From Xanthobacteraceae bacterium (lineage in GTDB: Bacteria > Pseudomonadota > Alphaproteobacteria > Rhizobiales > Xanthobacteraceae): a DNA stretch of 64,000 nt. The stretch covers positions 1 through 64,000 of the forward strand of contig JANINJ010000087.1 in the NCBI GenBank assembly GCA_024508855.1, given 5' to 3'. The notes beneath the pieces were generated by a model. The model was not told the DNA's origin. It worked only from the letters and a program-made list of their open reading frames with translations, and did not search any database. Shown piece after piece: positions 8,769 through 17,546 of this stretch. Position 1 is the first letter of the stretch, and each line of letters opens with the position of its first letter. The position numbers and the translations under genes are program-made.

Positions 8769-9637
8769 GCGACTTTCCCCAGCAACTTTGCGGTAATTTC
8801 CGGTTTGAAACGCGCCTTGTCCTCGCGAGTCTTGAGCAGGCACATCAGCGTCTCGTGTACGATCTCGGGGTCGTCGTGCAGGTCGCGTATGTCGAGACCA
8901 ATCAGTGCGACCGCCCAGTCCAGCGTCTCGGCGACGCCGGGCACCTTGCGTAGATCTTCTTTGCGAATGTTTTCGACCATTCGCGCGATCTGCAACGCGA
9001 GCGACGCACTGGCGCCTTGCACGCGCGCCATGATGATACGGGCCTCCCGATCCACGTCGGGATAGTCGACATAATGATACAGGCACCGCCGGCGCAGTGC
9101 GTCGGACAATTCGCGCGTGCCGTTGGACGTCAGTACGACAAGCGGAATTGAAGTGGCCTTGATGGTGCCGAGTTCGGGAATCGATATCTGGAAATCCGAC
9201 AGCAGTTCGAGCAAGAATGCTTCGAATTCGTCGTCTGCGCGATCGATCTCGTCGATCAGCAGGACAGGCGGCTCTTCGCGCCGGATTGCCGCGAGCAGGG
9301 GGCGCTCCAGCAGATATTTTTCTGAGAAGATCTGGTCTTCGACCTCGGACGCGTTCTGTCCTTGATGCGCTTGAATCGCCAGCAACTGCCGCTGGTAATT
9401 CCACTCATACAGCGCGGCCGATTGATCGAGCCCCTCGTAGCATTGCAGACGGATCAATTTCGCGCCGTGGAGCGCTGCCAGCGCCTTGGCCACCTCGGTC
9501 TTGCCGACGCCCGCTTCGCCTTCGAGGAGCAGCGGGCGCCTCAGAGATTGCATGAGCGAGATCGCAGTCGCGAGTTCGCCATCGGCAATGTAGCCGGTCG
9601 CGGCAAGACGTTCGGCGATATCGTCCCGGTTCTTCAT
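8765..9637 (-). CDS. coxD: CoxD, MoxR-type AAA+ ATPase for CO dehydrogenase maturation
   Basis: The 290-residue protein is an AAA+ ATPase of the MoxR group, with Walker A GEAGVGKT at residues 40-47, Walker B VLLIDEID at about 125-132, a VVLTSNGTRELSDALRRR sensor/arginine-finger segment and the Tyr-rich LYHYVDYP stretch. CoxD is known to take part in ATP-dependent sulfuration of the Mo centre of CO dehydrogenase. It begins two bases after coxL ends and overlaps coxE by four bases, so all three should be translated from one transcript. Confidence 0.92.
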   Translation of the reverse strand: MKNRDDIAERLAATGYIADGELATAISLMQSLRRPLLLEGEAGVGKTEVAKALAALHGAKLIRLQCYEGLDQSAALYEWNYQRQLLAIQAHQGQNASEVEDQIFSEKYLLERPLLAAIRREEPPVLLIDEIDRADDEFEAFLLELLSDFQISIPELGTIKATSIPLVVLTSNGTRELSDALRRRCLYHYVDYPDVDREARIIMARVQGASASLALQIARMVENIRKEDLRKVPGVAETLDWAVALIGLDIRDLHDDPEIVHETLMCLLKTREDKARFKPEITAKLLGKVA

Positions 9638-9639
9638 CG

Positions 9640-12078
9640 TCAGGCTGCGAAGGCCGCGTCTTTGATCAGGCCAAGTTGCTTGGCCGCTTTCCAGTTGCGC
9701 CAGAAATCATGCGGCATCTGAATGTGCGTCGCGCCGAGGAATGAGAAAGCGTCGTTGACGGCGTTGGAGAACGCCGGCACGCCGCCGACATTCGGGCTTT
9801 CACCCACACCCTTGGCACCGATCGGGTGATGCGGCGACGGTGTCACCGTGAAGTCGGTCTCCCAGTGCGGGGTCTCGACCGCGGTAGGCAGGAAGAAGTC
9901 CATGAACGAACCGCCGAGGACGTTGCCCTCGTTGTCGTAATGAATCTCTTGTCCCATCGCGATAGCGAACGCTTCGGTCAGGCCACCATGGACCTGCCCT
10001 TCGATGATCATCGGGTTGATCCGGGTGCCGCAGTCGTCGAGTGCGTAAAAGCGCCGGACCTTGTACACGCCGGTATCGACTTCGATATCCATCACGCAGA
10101 TATAGGCGCCGAACGGATAGGTCATGTTGGGCGGATCGTAATAGCTCACCGCTTCCAGTCCCGGCTCAAGTCCTGGCGGTGGCGAATTGTAGGCGATCCA
10201 GCAGATATCCTTCATGCCGAGGAATTTCTCCGGCAAGCCCTTTACGCGGAAGCCGTCGATATCCCACTCCAGGTCATCTTCATGCACTTCAAGCTTGTAG
10301 GCCGCGATCATCTGCGCCTTGGCCTTGATCTTACGCGCGGCCATGGCGATCGCAGCACCCGCCACCGGGGTCGATCGCGAGCCGTAGGTGCCGAGACCGT
10401 AAGGGGCCGTATCGGTATTGCCTTCCTCAACCATGATGTTGTCGGCGGGAATGCCGATTTCCGTCGCGATGATCTGAGCCCATGTCGTCTCGTGGCCCTG
10501 GCCCTGGCTTTTCGACCCCATCCGCGCGATGCCCGTGCCGGTCGGATGCATGCGGATTTCGCAGGAATCGAACATGGCGATCCCAAGAATATCGCAGTTC
10601 TTCGACGGTCCGGCGCCGACGATTTCAGTGAAGAAGGAAACGCCGATACCCATGATCTCGCGCGTCTCGCCGCGCTTGAACGCTTCGCGCTTGGCCGCCT
10701 GCTCCCTGCGCAACGCAGCGTATTGCGTGGTCTCCATCGCCTTCTTCATGGCGGTGGCGTAATCGCCTGAATCGTACTCCCAGCCGAGCGCGGAGTGATA
10801 AGGAAACTGCTCGGGCTTGATGAAGTTCTTCAGGCGCAGTTCGGCCGGATCCATGCCGAGCTTCTGTGCCAAAATATCCATGCCGCGCTCGATGCAATAG
10901 GCGGCTTCCGTAACGCGGAACGAACAGCGATAGGCGACGCCACCCGGAGCCTTATTGGTATAGACGCCATCCACGGTGAGGTGTGCGGCCGGGAAATCGT
11001 ATGAACCGGTGACGATATTGAAGAAGCCGGCCGGCCACTTCGACGGATCGGCGCAGGCGTCGAACGCACCGTGATCGGCGAGCACATGGACGCGCAAGCC
11101 AGTGACCTTCCCCTCTTTCGTCGCGGCGATCTCGGTCGTCATGTGGTAATCGCGCGCGAACGACGTGGTGGTAAGGTTCTCCATGCGGTCTTCGACCCAT
11201 TTCACCGACTTGCCGGTGACGATGGTCGCAACCGCCGCACAGATGTAGCCGGGATAGGCGCCGACCTTATTGCCGAACCCGCCGCCGATATCTGGCGAGA
11301 TGACGTGGATTTTCTGCTCCGGAAGCTTCGCGATCAACGCCACCACGGTACGGATCACGTGCGGAGCCTGGAAGGTGCCGTAGATTGTCAGCTCACCCTT
11401 CACCTTATCGAATGAACACACGCATTGGCAGGTTTCCAGCGGCGATGGATGGACGCGGTGATAGGAGATCAGTTCCTTGATCGTGACGTCGGCCTTCTTG
11501 AACGCGGCATCGGTCAGGTCCTTGTCGCCGACGGTCCATTCAAAGATGTGGTTGGGATGCTTGCGCGGTCCGTGCGCGCCGTCCTTCTTGTCCTTGATAT
11601 CTTCGCGCAGAATTTGCGCATCAGAATTCATTGATTTGAACGGATCGACCAGCGGCGGCAGCGGCTCGTACTCGACCTCGACGGCGTTGATGCCGTCATC
11701 CGCCGTATAGCGGTCGGTGGCGACGACGAACGCGACTTCCTGATTTTGGAACAGCACCTTGCCGTCGGCCAGCACCATCTGAACGTCGCCGGCGAGCGTC
11801 GGCATCCAGGCGAGATTGACCGTCTTTAAAGTCTCGGCGGTCAGCACCGCCAGCACGCCTGGTATCTTGAGCGCCTTTTCGGTGTTGATCGATTTGATTC
11901 GCGCATGCGCATGCGGCGAGCGGACAAAGTCGCCATGCAGCATGCCGGGCAGCTTGACGTCATCGACGTAATTGCCCTTGCCCTGCGTAAACCGGACGTC
12001 CTCGACGCGCTTGCGCTTGCAACCCATGCCTTCGAGGCGAGCTTCGCGTTCTTCCCGCGTGGGAGTCATGTCGTTCAT
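9640..12078 (-). CDS. coxL: Aerobic CO dehydrogenase large (molybdenum) subunit, form I
   Basis: An 812-residue molybdenum-hydroxylase large subunit. The diagnostic form I active-site loop AYRCSFR is present, with its cysteine at residue 385, close to Cys388 of the Oligotropha enzyme that carries the CuSMo cluster. The [21 protein letters not shown] and GAKGVGESP segments that hold the molybdopterin-cytosine-dinucleotide cofactor and the catalytic Glu are intact. The enzyme oxidises CO to CO2 with water, passing electrons through CoxS and CoxM to the respiratory chain. The start ATG overlaps the coxS stop by four bases. Form II (putative) enzymes have AYRGAGR here, so this one should truly use CO. 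Confidence 0.96.
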   Translation of the reverse strand: MNDMTPTREEREARLEGMGCKRKRVEDVRFTQGKGNYVDDVKLPGMLHGDFVRSPHAHARIKSINTEKALKIPGVLAVLTAETLKTVNLAWMPTLAGDVQMVLADGKVLFQNQEVAFVVATDRYTADDGINAVEVEYEPLPPLVDPFKSMNSDAQILREDIKDKKDGAHGPRKHPNHIFEWTVGDKDLTDAAFKKADVTIKELISYHRVHPSPLETCQCVCSFDKVKGELTIYGTFQAPHVIRTVVALIAKLPEQKIHVISPDIGGGFGNKVGAYPGYICAAVATIVTGKSVKWVEDRMENLTTTSFARDYHMTTEIAATKEGKVTGLRVHVLADHGAFDACADPSKWPAGFFNIVTGSYDFPAAHLTVDGVYTNKAPGGVAYRCSFRVTEAAYCIERGMDILAQKLGMDPAELRLKNFIKPEQFPYHSALGWEYDSGDYATAMKKAMETTQYAALRREQAAKREAFKRGETREIMGIGVSFFTEIVGAGPSKNCDILGIAMFDSCEIRMHPTGTGIARMGSKSQGQGHETTWAQIIATEIGIPADNIMVEEGNTDTAPYGLGTYGSRSTPVAGAAIAMAARKIKAKAQMIAAYKLEVHEDDLEWDIDGFRVKGLPEKFLGMKDICWIAYNSPPPGLEPGLEAVSYYDPPNMTYPFGAYICVMDIEVDTGVYKVRRFYALDDCGTRINPMIIEGQVHGGLTEAFAIAMGQEIHYDNEGNVLGGSFMDFFLPTAVETPHWETDFTVTPSPHHPIGAKGVGESPNVGGVPAFSNAVNDAFSFLGATHIQMPHDFWRNWKAAKQLGLIKDAAFAA

Positions 12079-12575
12079 TCTGCGGCCTCCTGGAATTCAA
12101 CGCCATTGATCTTGGCGGCGGCGTACTGGATCGCCCGGACGATGTTCTGATAGCCGGTGCAACGACAGAGATTGCCCGCGATGCCGAAGCGGATTTCTTC
12201 TTCGGTGGGGCTGGTGTTCTCTTGCAGCAACCGGTGCGCGCGCACGATCATGCCCGGCGTGCAGAAGCCGCATTGCAGCCCGTGCATCATCCGGAAACCT
12301 TCCTGAAGTGCCGAGAGAGTGCCATCCGCATTGGCCATGCCCTCGATGGTGGAAATCTCGGCGCCTTCGGCCTGCACAGCAAGCACGGTGCAGCTCTTCA
12401 CCGACATGCCGTTGAGATCGACGGTGCAAGCACCGCAATGGGTGGTGTCGCAGCCGATATGGGTGCCGGTCATCTGCAAGTTTTCGCGGATGAAGTGCAC
12501 CAGCAGCGTGCGCGGCTCGACGAGACCTTCGACCTCCGCGCCGTTCACCCTCATCGTTACGTGTGTTTTTGCCAT
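12075..12575 (-). CDS. coxS: CO dehydrogenase small (2Fe-2S) subunit
   Basis: The 166-residue protein binds two [2Fe-2S] clusters. Plant-type ligands are at C42, C47, C50 and C62 ([10 protein letters not shown] then SC), and the helical-domain ligands at C102, C105, C137 and C139 (CGFCTPG and CRCTGY). It relays electrons from the Mo site in CoxL to FAD in CoxM. The gene lies between coxM (10 bases) and coxL (ATGA overlap), with a GGAGGC Shine-Dalgarno sequence. All expected ligands are present. Confidence 0.95.
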   Translation of the reverse strand: MAKTHVTMRVNGAEVEGLVEPRTLLVHFIRENLQMTGTHIGCDTTHCGACTVDLNGMSVKSCTVLAVQAEGAEISTIEGMANADGTLSALQEGFRMMHGLQCGFCTPGMIVRAHRLLQENTSPTEEEIRFGIAGNLCRCTGYQNIVRAIQYAAAKINGVEFQEAAE

Positions 12576-12585
12576 CGGTGCCTCC

Positions 12586-13449
12586 TTACTTCGCGCGGGC
12601 CGCGGCGTGCTGCAGCGCCCGTATCACCATGATGCCGCCGACATATTTCCGGTATTCCGGCGAGCCACGGCCGTCACCGGCAGGCGACATGATCGCTTCT
12701 GCGGCAGCGGCGGCCCTTTTCAAGGATGCATCGTCAAGACTGGTCCCGATGACAGCTTTGGCGGCCTCGTCCGCCAGCAGCGCAGTCTCCGAAAGGTTGG
12801 TCAGGCCGATGCTGCAGGTCGCAACTTTGCCGCCAGACATGGTGAGCACTACAGCCGCCGCCGCAGTGGCATAGTCGCCGATCTTTCGCTTCAGCTTTTC
12901 ATACGCGTAGCCATGGTTCGCAGCTGGGGTCGGCACCGCGATCGCGGTCAGGATTTCGCCGGGCTCGAGTGCGGTGAAGTAGGCACCTTGATAAAACTCT
13001 GCCGCCGGGACCTGGCGGACGCCGCCCTGGCCCTCGAGATGGTACGTCGCGCCGAGTGTCATCATCAGCGCCGGCATGTCGTTGCCGGGATCGCCGTTCG
13101 CAACATTGCCGCCGATGGTGCCCATGTAACGGACCTGCGGATCGGCAATCAGCAGCGACGTCTCGTGCAAAATGGGGAGCATCTTGGCGATTTCGTCAGA
13201 GGCGAGCAGGTCATGCTGGGTTGTCATCGCTCCGATCACGATCCGGTCGCCTTCGCGCCGGATGCCCTTCAGGGAAGCGATGCCATGCAAGTCGACCAGA
13301 TGTTCAGGAGTCGCCAGCCGAAGTTTCATCATGGGAATAAGGCTGTGGCCGCCAGCGAGCGGCCGTGCGTCATCACCCAGCTTTGCCATCAGTCCGATGG
13401 CCTCGGCGGTCGTCGCCGGCCGGTAATACTGGAACTGGCCCGGAATCAT
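12586..13449 (-). CDS. coxM: CO dehydrogenase medium (FAD) subunit
   Basis: The 287-residue protein shows the two FAD-diphosphate motifs of the vanillyl-alcohol-oxidase-type subunit, AGGHSLIP at residues 32-39 and [10 protein letters not shown] at 111-120. The C-terminal CO_deh_flav_C domain ([12 protein letters not shown]) follows. It takes electrons from CoxS and passes them to the quinone pool. It is the first structural gene of the operon, preceded by GGGAG seven bases before its ATG. The 164-base gap to coxC holds a pair of direct repeats listed separately. Confidence 0.95.
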   Translation of the reverse strand: MIPGQFQYYRPATTAEAIGLMAKLGDDARPLAGGHSLIPMMKLRLATPEHLVDLHGIASLKGIRREGDRIVIGAMTTQHDLLASDEIAKMLPILHETSLLIADPQVRYMGTIGGNVANGDPGNDMPALMMTLGATYHLEGQGGVRQVPAAEFYQGAYFTALEPGEILTAIAVPTPAANHGYAYEKLKRKIGDYATAAAAVVLTMSGGKVATCSIGLTNLSETALLADEAAKAVIGTSLDDASLKRAAAAAEAIMSPAGDGRGSPEYRKYVGGIMVIRALQHAAARAK

Positions 13450-13560
13450 CGATGTGCTCCCTCAATAGTCTGGAATTATTCAAAGCAGACGTTGAGGGAA
13501 TGGATGTCCTTCGCCGTTTTCGCAGGCAACCGATCCGGCACAAGGCGGCGAATTTCGCAT

Positions 13561-13592
13561 GAAATGCGCGTCAGCCTGCACGAAATGCGTCA
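13561..13592 (-). promoter_or_regulatory. Direct-repeat pair upstream of coxM, possible LytTR site
   Basis: GAAATGCG occurs at 13561-13568 and again at 13582-13589, each followed by GTCA (13570-13573 with a CG insertion, and 13589-13592). The repeat period is 21 bp, two helical turns, which is the spacing usual for LytTR-domain binding sites. On the operon strand the unit reads TGACG(CG)CATTTC. It lies between coxC, which encodes a LytTR regulator, and coxM. Binding is inferred, not shown. Confidence 0.45.
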
Positions 13593-13613
13593 ATGTTGCT
13601 GACGTTAACGCGA

Positions 13614-14849
13614 TCAGAGTGTGGACGTGCTGCGCTTGGCCAGTCCGAGGCGCGCTTTCACCTCGGCAATCTTGGCTCGACTGACGGGGATGCGATGCGG
13701 CGACGAGCCATCGAGCTCGATCACCGCACCGTCACCTTCCTTTCGGACAAAGGCGATATGCGGAATGGCTGCGATGTAGCTGCGGTGCACCCGAAGAAAC
13801 TGACTGGGATCGAGTTGCGCCTCGGTTTCCGAGATCGACCACGGGCACATCCGCTCACGGATGCCGTCGTGTACCCGAGTATAGTGGGCGTCGGCGCGGA
13901 TACTCCTCACCTCGGCGACATCTATAAAGTGTGTGCCGTCTGCGCCCTCGATGGGCAGGCGCGGCACGGGAGCCGCGCGCGGCGGCTGCCCCAGCCCGCC
14001 CAGTGGCGCAGCTTTCAGCCGGGGGGCGACCGCAGGCGCCAATTCGGCCTCGATGGCCACAGATTCGGCCATAGCCGTCGTTTCCGGCAAAATCCCCTCA
14101 ATTTCGGCCGCCGCCGCGCTGGTATGTTTGCGGGGATCCGGCATCAGCGACAACAGAAACCCGGCGGCAACGACAAAGCACAGCACCGCGACGACGAGTG
14201 ATAGCACTTGTTGCGATGCCGCGAGCCCCTCGGCCATATGAGAATGGGCGCCATGACCGACCGTTTCGAGTTGCATCCCCTCCATGGCGGTGTAGTGCAT
14301 GCCGGACACGGCGACTCCGAAGGCGATGGCACTGACGATCAATTGCCAGCCGTCGTGGCGAGCCAAAAATGCCCGCAGCCCGCCGTAAGATGCGCCGATC
14401 GCAATCAGCGCCGCGAGCACGACGAAAATCGGCCGATGAACCATCGCAAAGGGGCCGGACAATCCGTGCATGCCGACATAATGCATGCTGGTGATGCCGA
14501 CACCCATCAGCACGGCCGAGGAGGCAAGCCGTCCAAGCGTTGGTTCTCCAGTGCTGACGAAGAACAGCGAGACGCCGACAACGAGCACGCAAATCAGAAA
14601 CGAGACGATGGTAGGCAGAATGAGGTAGCCGGTGTCGGGGGGAAGCGGCGCGGCCAGCATTCCGATGAAATGCATGGTCCAGATGCCGATGGCGAGAAAA
14701 GCGGCGGCACCGGCGAGGAGTACGCGATGGTGTCCCTCGGGCGTCACGCGAATGCGCGCCGCCAGGCCAAACCCGGTATATCCTCCCAGAATTGCGACCG
14801 CGACCGAGAGCGCGACGAGATAGGGATCGTGTCCTTCGAACATGATCAT
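13614..14849 (-). CDS. coxC: CoxC-type membrane regulator: MHYT sensor plus LytTR DNA-binding domain
   Basis: From ATG 14849 the product has 411 residues. The N-terminal half has about seven membrane helices with three MHYT-type motifs (MHFIG, MHYVG, MHYTA), thought to bind metal and sense a diatomic gas such as CO or O2. After a Pro/Ala-rich linker comes a LytTR DNA-binding domain with AHYTRVHDG, FLRVHRSYI and PVSR. In Oligotropha coxC lies directly upstream of coxM, as here. The start is uncertain: a perfect GGAGGTGAT lies at 14871-14880, about 25 bases before 14849, and is better spaced for an out-of-frame GTG. ATG 14843 is an alternative. Confidence 0.85.
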   Translation of the reverse strand: MIMFEGHDPYLVALSVAVAILGGYTGFGLAARIRVTPEGHHRVLLAGAAAFLAIGIWTMHFIGMLAAPLPPDTGYLILPTIVSFLICVLVVGVSLFFVSTGEPTLGRLASSAVLMGVGITSMHYVGMHGLSGPFAMVHRPIFVVLAALIAIGASYGGLRAFLARHDGWQLIVSAIAFGVAVSGMHYTAMEGMQLETVGHGAHSHMAEGLAASQQVLSLVVAVLCFVVAAGFLLSLMPDPRKHTSAAAAEIEGILPETTAMAESVAIEAELAPAVAPRLKAAPLGGLGQPPRAAPVPRLPIEGADGTHFIDVAEVRSIRADAHYTRVHDGIRERMCPWSISETEAQLDPSQFLRVHRSYIAAIPHIAFVRKEGDGAVIELDGSSPHRIPVSRAKIAEVKARLGLAKRSTSTL

Positions 14850-15013
14850 ATCGGTGACCCGTCTCCACGGATCACCTCCTCCCGCGGCCAATTTACACGT
14901 GCCGCAGCCAGATTGACAACAAGAGTAGCGCTTAACCTGCGTCGTGGTTGCCGCAACGCTGTTGCGGTGCGGACTATCCAACTATCTGGTCTGTCGTGGC
15001 GTAAGACGGTCTC

Positions 15014-15889
15014 CTAAACCGAGCTTTTGGCCTTGAGTACCTCGAACACCACGGCGGTATCCATTTCGCCAAGGCCGCTCGCGAGCGCCTTCCGATAGAT
15101 CGGTTGGGTCAGCGTGAAGAGCGGCGTCTCACAACTGGAGTCATTGGCAAAGGCCGCAATGATGGCCATGTCCTTGGCCCAGTTCGATACGCGCATTGTC
15201 GCAGGCGTGTACGTTTCCGCCGCCATCATCGGTGCGCGCATCTGAAACATCCGTGATCCGCCGGCTCCCGGACCGATGACATCGACGACCTGATGAAGGT
15301 CGAGGCCTGCACGCTCGGCCAGCAACATTGCTTCGGCCGTCGCGACATTGTGAATCGCGACCAGATGGTTGGCGATGAATTTCATCCGGCTGCCGTTGCC
15401 ATAGATGCCAAGATCGACATCCTGCTTGGCGAAATCAGCAAACGCGGCCTTGCATGTTGCGATGGCGGCGCTGTCGCCGCTGGCATAGACGATCAGGTCG
15501 CGGACCTCCGCCTGCGCACCAGTGCCGCTCAGCGGGCAGTCGAGAGCGATATGCCCGGCTTGGTCGAGAATGGCCTTGAACTGAAGCTTGTCGGCGAGCG
15601 ACAGCGTGCTCAGTTCAGCAATGATTCTTCCATTCTGCGTTGCTGCTGCGATTTCGTGCGCGACGGCCAACGCAGCAGCAGGACTGGGTAGGCTCGTCAT
15701 GATGACCGGCGCCGCGGCCACGACACTGGCGATGTCCGAAGCGATTTCGATCCCGCCGCCCGAAACGGCAGCCGCGCGGGCGGCATCGATGTCGAATCCG
15801 ACAACGCGCCAGCCCCTCTCGGCTAGGTTCCGCGCGATTGCGCCGCCCATGATGCCGAGCCCGACGAGCCCGATGATCTTGTCGTCCAT
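15014..15889 (-). CDS. NAD-binding 3-hydroxyisobutyrate-dehydrogenase-family oxidoreductase
   Basis: A 291-residue beta-hydroxyacid dehydrogenase: Rossmann motif GLGIMGGAIARNL at the N terminus, the family signature region around ALDCPLSGTGAQAEV, and the catalytic-lysine helix GNGSRMKFIANHLVAIHN. Such enzymes oxidise or reduce short beta-hydroxy acids (3-hydroxyisobutyrate, tartronate, 6-phosphogluconate types). Start 15889 is preferred because GGAG lies seven bases upstream; an ATG at 15946 would reach close to the operator. It is divergent from the BKACE gene with a shared operator-like palindrome between them, so it belongs to cluster A. Confidence 0.85.
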   Translation of the reverse strand: MDDKIIGLVGLGIMGGAIARNLAERGWRVVGFDIDAARAAAVSGGGIEIASDIASVVAAAPVIMTSLPSPAAALAVAHEIAAATQNGRIIAELSTLSLADKLQFKAILDQAGHIALDCPLSGTGAQAEVRDLIVYASGDSAAIATCKAAFADFAKQDVDLGIYGNGSRMKFIANHLVAIHNVATAEAMLLAERAGLDLHQVVDVIGPGAGGSRMFQMRAPMMAAETYTPATMRVSNWAKDMAIIAAFANDSSCETPLFTLTQPIYRKALASGLGEMDTAVVFEVLKAKSSV

Positions 15890-15952
15890 GGTTTGCTCCG
15901 CCAACGAAGTTGCCCGATACGCCCCGTATGGAGCGCTCGCTAACAATGCAAT

Positions 15953-15970
15953 AATGATCGATCGATAAAC
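15953..15970. promoter_or_regulatory. Operator-like palindrome, cluster A motif, site 1
   Basis: AATGATCGATCGATAAAC matches 15 of 18 positions of the perfect palindrome at 16977-16994. It lies between the divergent dehydrogenase (starts 15889) and BKACE (starts 16055) genes, with a TTGTCA -35-like hexamer a few bases to its right. Likely binding site of the cluster A TetR regulator. Confidence 0.65.
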
Positions 15971-16054
15971 ACAAGTCTTGTCAAGCCGATCGGAGAACTA
16001 CATCCTGAGATCGTTCCCGACGTGATGTTCGATGTCGGGCAGACGGAGCAATGA

Positions 16055-16894
16055 ATGGGAATGAACGATCTCGCGATCATGGTTGCGCCGAACGGTGCTC
16101 GCAAGGGTCCGGCCGACCATCCCAATCTGCCGATCTCGCCGGAAGCGATCGCACGAGAGGCCGCGGCTTGCTTCGCCAGAGGTGCTCAGGCGATCCACCT
16201 GCACGTGCGTGACGACACCGGGAAGCACACGCTCGATGCCGCGCGCTATCTCGCTGCGACCGAAGCCATCAAACGGAAGGTTGGGCCGGACGTGATCGTC
16301 CAGATCACGACGGAGGCGGTCGGGATGTTCAGTCCGGCCGAGCAGATCGCGGTCGTGCGCGCAACGGTGCCCGAGGCCGTGAGCATCGCGATGAAAGAAC
16401 TGATTCCGGATGCGAGCGCGGAGAGCGCTGCGGCCGATCTCTATCGATGGGCACATGTGCAGGGAATCGCTGTGCAGCACATCGTCTACTCGGTCGAAGA
16501 ACTTGATCGGCTGCTTGACCTGATCGCGCGCAGCGTCATTCCCGGCTGTCGTCATTCGTTGATCTTTCCGCTCGGACGTTACGTTGCAAACCAGGAAAGC
16601 GATCCGGCTGAACTGGTGCCGTTCCTCGCGAGGCTGAAAGCGCAGGAAGAATCGAATGCTTTCATCTGGTGGGCGTGTGCCTTTGGTGCGGCTGAAACGA
16701 CATCGCTTGTCGCTGCAGCCGCGCTCGGCGGTCATTGCAGGATTGGTTTCGAGAATAGCTTTTTGAACGCCGACGGGAGCAGGGCCGCGTCCAATGCGGA
16801 GCGGGTCTCGGATCTGCAGGCATCCTTGCGCGGTGTCCGCCGAGCACCGGCGTCCCGCACCGAAGCTCTGATTGCGCTGGGAAAGCCGGATTGA
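16055..16894 (+). CDS. BKACE family protein (DUF849, beta-keto acid cleavage enzyme)
   Basis: The 279-residue protein has the BKACE/DUF849 TIM-barrel pattern: VAPNGARKG, the zinc-binding AIHLHVRDD, VQITTEA, LIFPLGRY and the late RIGFENSF segment. Characterised members cleave a beta-keto acid with acetyl-CoA (for example 3-keto-5-aminohexanoate cleavage) to give acetoacetate and a CoA ester. Others in the family have many different substrates. GGAG lies six bases before the ATG at 16055. It is followed after 130 bases by a second operator and the VOC/monooxygenase genes. Family secure, substrate unknown. Confidence 0.88.
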   Translation: MGMNDLAIMVAPNGARKGPADHPNLPISPEAIAREAAACFARGAQAIHLHVRDDTGKHTLDAARYLAATEAIKRKVGPDVIVQITTEAVGMFSPAEQIAVVRATVPEAVSIAMKELIPDASAESAAADLYRWAHVQGIAVQHIVYSVEELDRLLDLIARSVIPGCRHSLIFPLGRYVANQESDPAELVPFLARLKAQEESNAFIWWACAFGAAETTSLVAAAALGGHCRIGFENSFLNADGSRAASNAERVSDLQASLRGVRRAPASRTEALIALGKPD

Positions 16895-16976
16895 TGCATT
16901 GCGCGTTCACGCGAGACGCTTCGTTCTTGTGCAGTGCGTCGACGGAAGCCGCTTGCGCTCTCGTGGCAAGTGCACT

Positions 16977-16994
16977 ATTTATCGATCGATAAAT
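16977..16994. promoter_or_regulatory. Operator-like perfect palindrome, cluster A motif, site 2
   Basis: ATTTATCGATCGATAAAT is an 18-bp perfect palindrome 30 bases before the VOC gene. A TTATAA -10-like hexamer starts at 16997 directly to its right, so a bound repressor would cover the promoter core. It is the best copy of a motif found four times in cluster A. Confidence 0.75.
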
Positions 16995-17024
16995 GATTAT
17001 AACAATCCATCCGGGAGGCACGAT

Positions 17025-17534
17025 ATGAAAGTTCTTGGGTTTAATCACCTGTCTATCGGCGCCAAGGATCTCGATGAGTCCGCTCGATTTTACCAGGACG
17101 TCCTCGGGATGGAATTGATCCCGACGTACAATTTTGGCTTCAGGACGAAGTATCTGCGTTGCGGCGATCTGCAATTGCATGTCTTCGAACTGGAAGATCA
17201 TGTGCCGGTCTATCAGCATTTTGCGCTCGACGTGGATGACTTTCACGGCGTTTACGAAAGGGCGAAAGCGCGCGGCGTTCTCGACGCCAAGGCATTTCGC
17301 AACGCGGTCAACGAGCTGCCGGACGGTTGTGTGCAAATGTATCTTCGCGATCCGGCCGGAAATCTGGTCGAAATCGATTGGCCGGATGTCAGCACACTCG
17401 ACAGGTCGCGTATCCCGGAGATGAAGCTGCTGTCGGAGTTTGCTACGCAGGACGACGAAGGTTTGAAAGCGTCGCTCTATCTGGACCGTCCGCATATGAA
17501 GAGAGCGCAGTCCGCCAAGGCATCGGCACGTTGA
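17025..17534 (+). CDS. VOC-superfamily metalloenzyme (glyoxalase/extradiol dioxygenase fold)
   Basis: From ATG 17025, with GGGAGG upstream, the product has 169 residues and two beta-alpha-beta-beta-beta modules. Putative metal ligands are the His of FNHLSIG, the His of YQHFALDVDD and the Glu of GNLVEIDWPD. VOC enzymes include lactoylglutathione lyase, fosfomycin resistance proteins and extradiol dioxygenases; the YQHF and LVEID motifs fit the general fold only. It is first of a three-gene run with the flavin monooxygenase and flavin reductase, so a role in turning over an oxygenated ring product is plausible. Confidence 0.8.
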   Translation: MKVLGFNHLSIGAKDLDESARFYQDVLGMELIPTYNFGFRTKYLRCGDLQLHVFELEDHVPVYQHFALDVDDFHGVYERAKARGVLDAKAFRNAVNELPDGCVQMYLRDPAGNLVEIDWPDVSTLDRSRIPEMKLLSEFATQDDEGLKASLYLDRPHMKRAQSAKASAR

Positions 17535-17546
17535 GCGGAGGATCGG

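Noticed and set aside
7572-9404. One 610-residue frame covering coxE and part of the coxD region
   Set aside because: The first 212 codons are an Arg/Ala-rich antisense-like reading inside coxD. The true coxE start at 8768 overlaps the coxD stop as ATGA and gives a normal 398-residue protein.
14208-15017. Plus-strand 269-codon frame opposite coxC
   Set aside because: Composition (charged, His/Asp/Gln-rich, no hydrophobic core) is that of a shadow of the membrane protein on the other strand.
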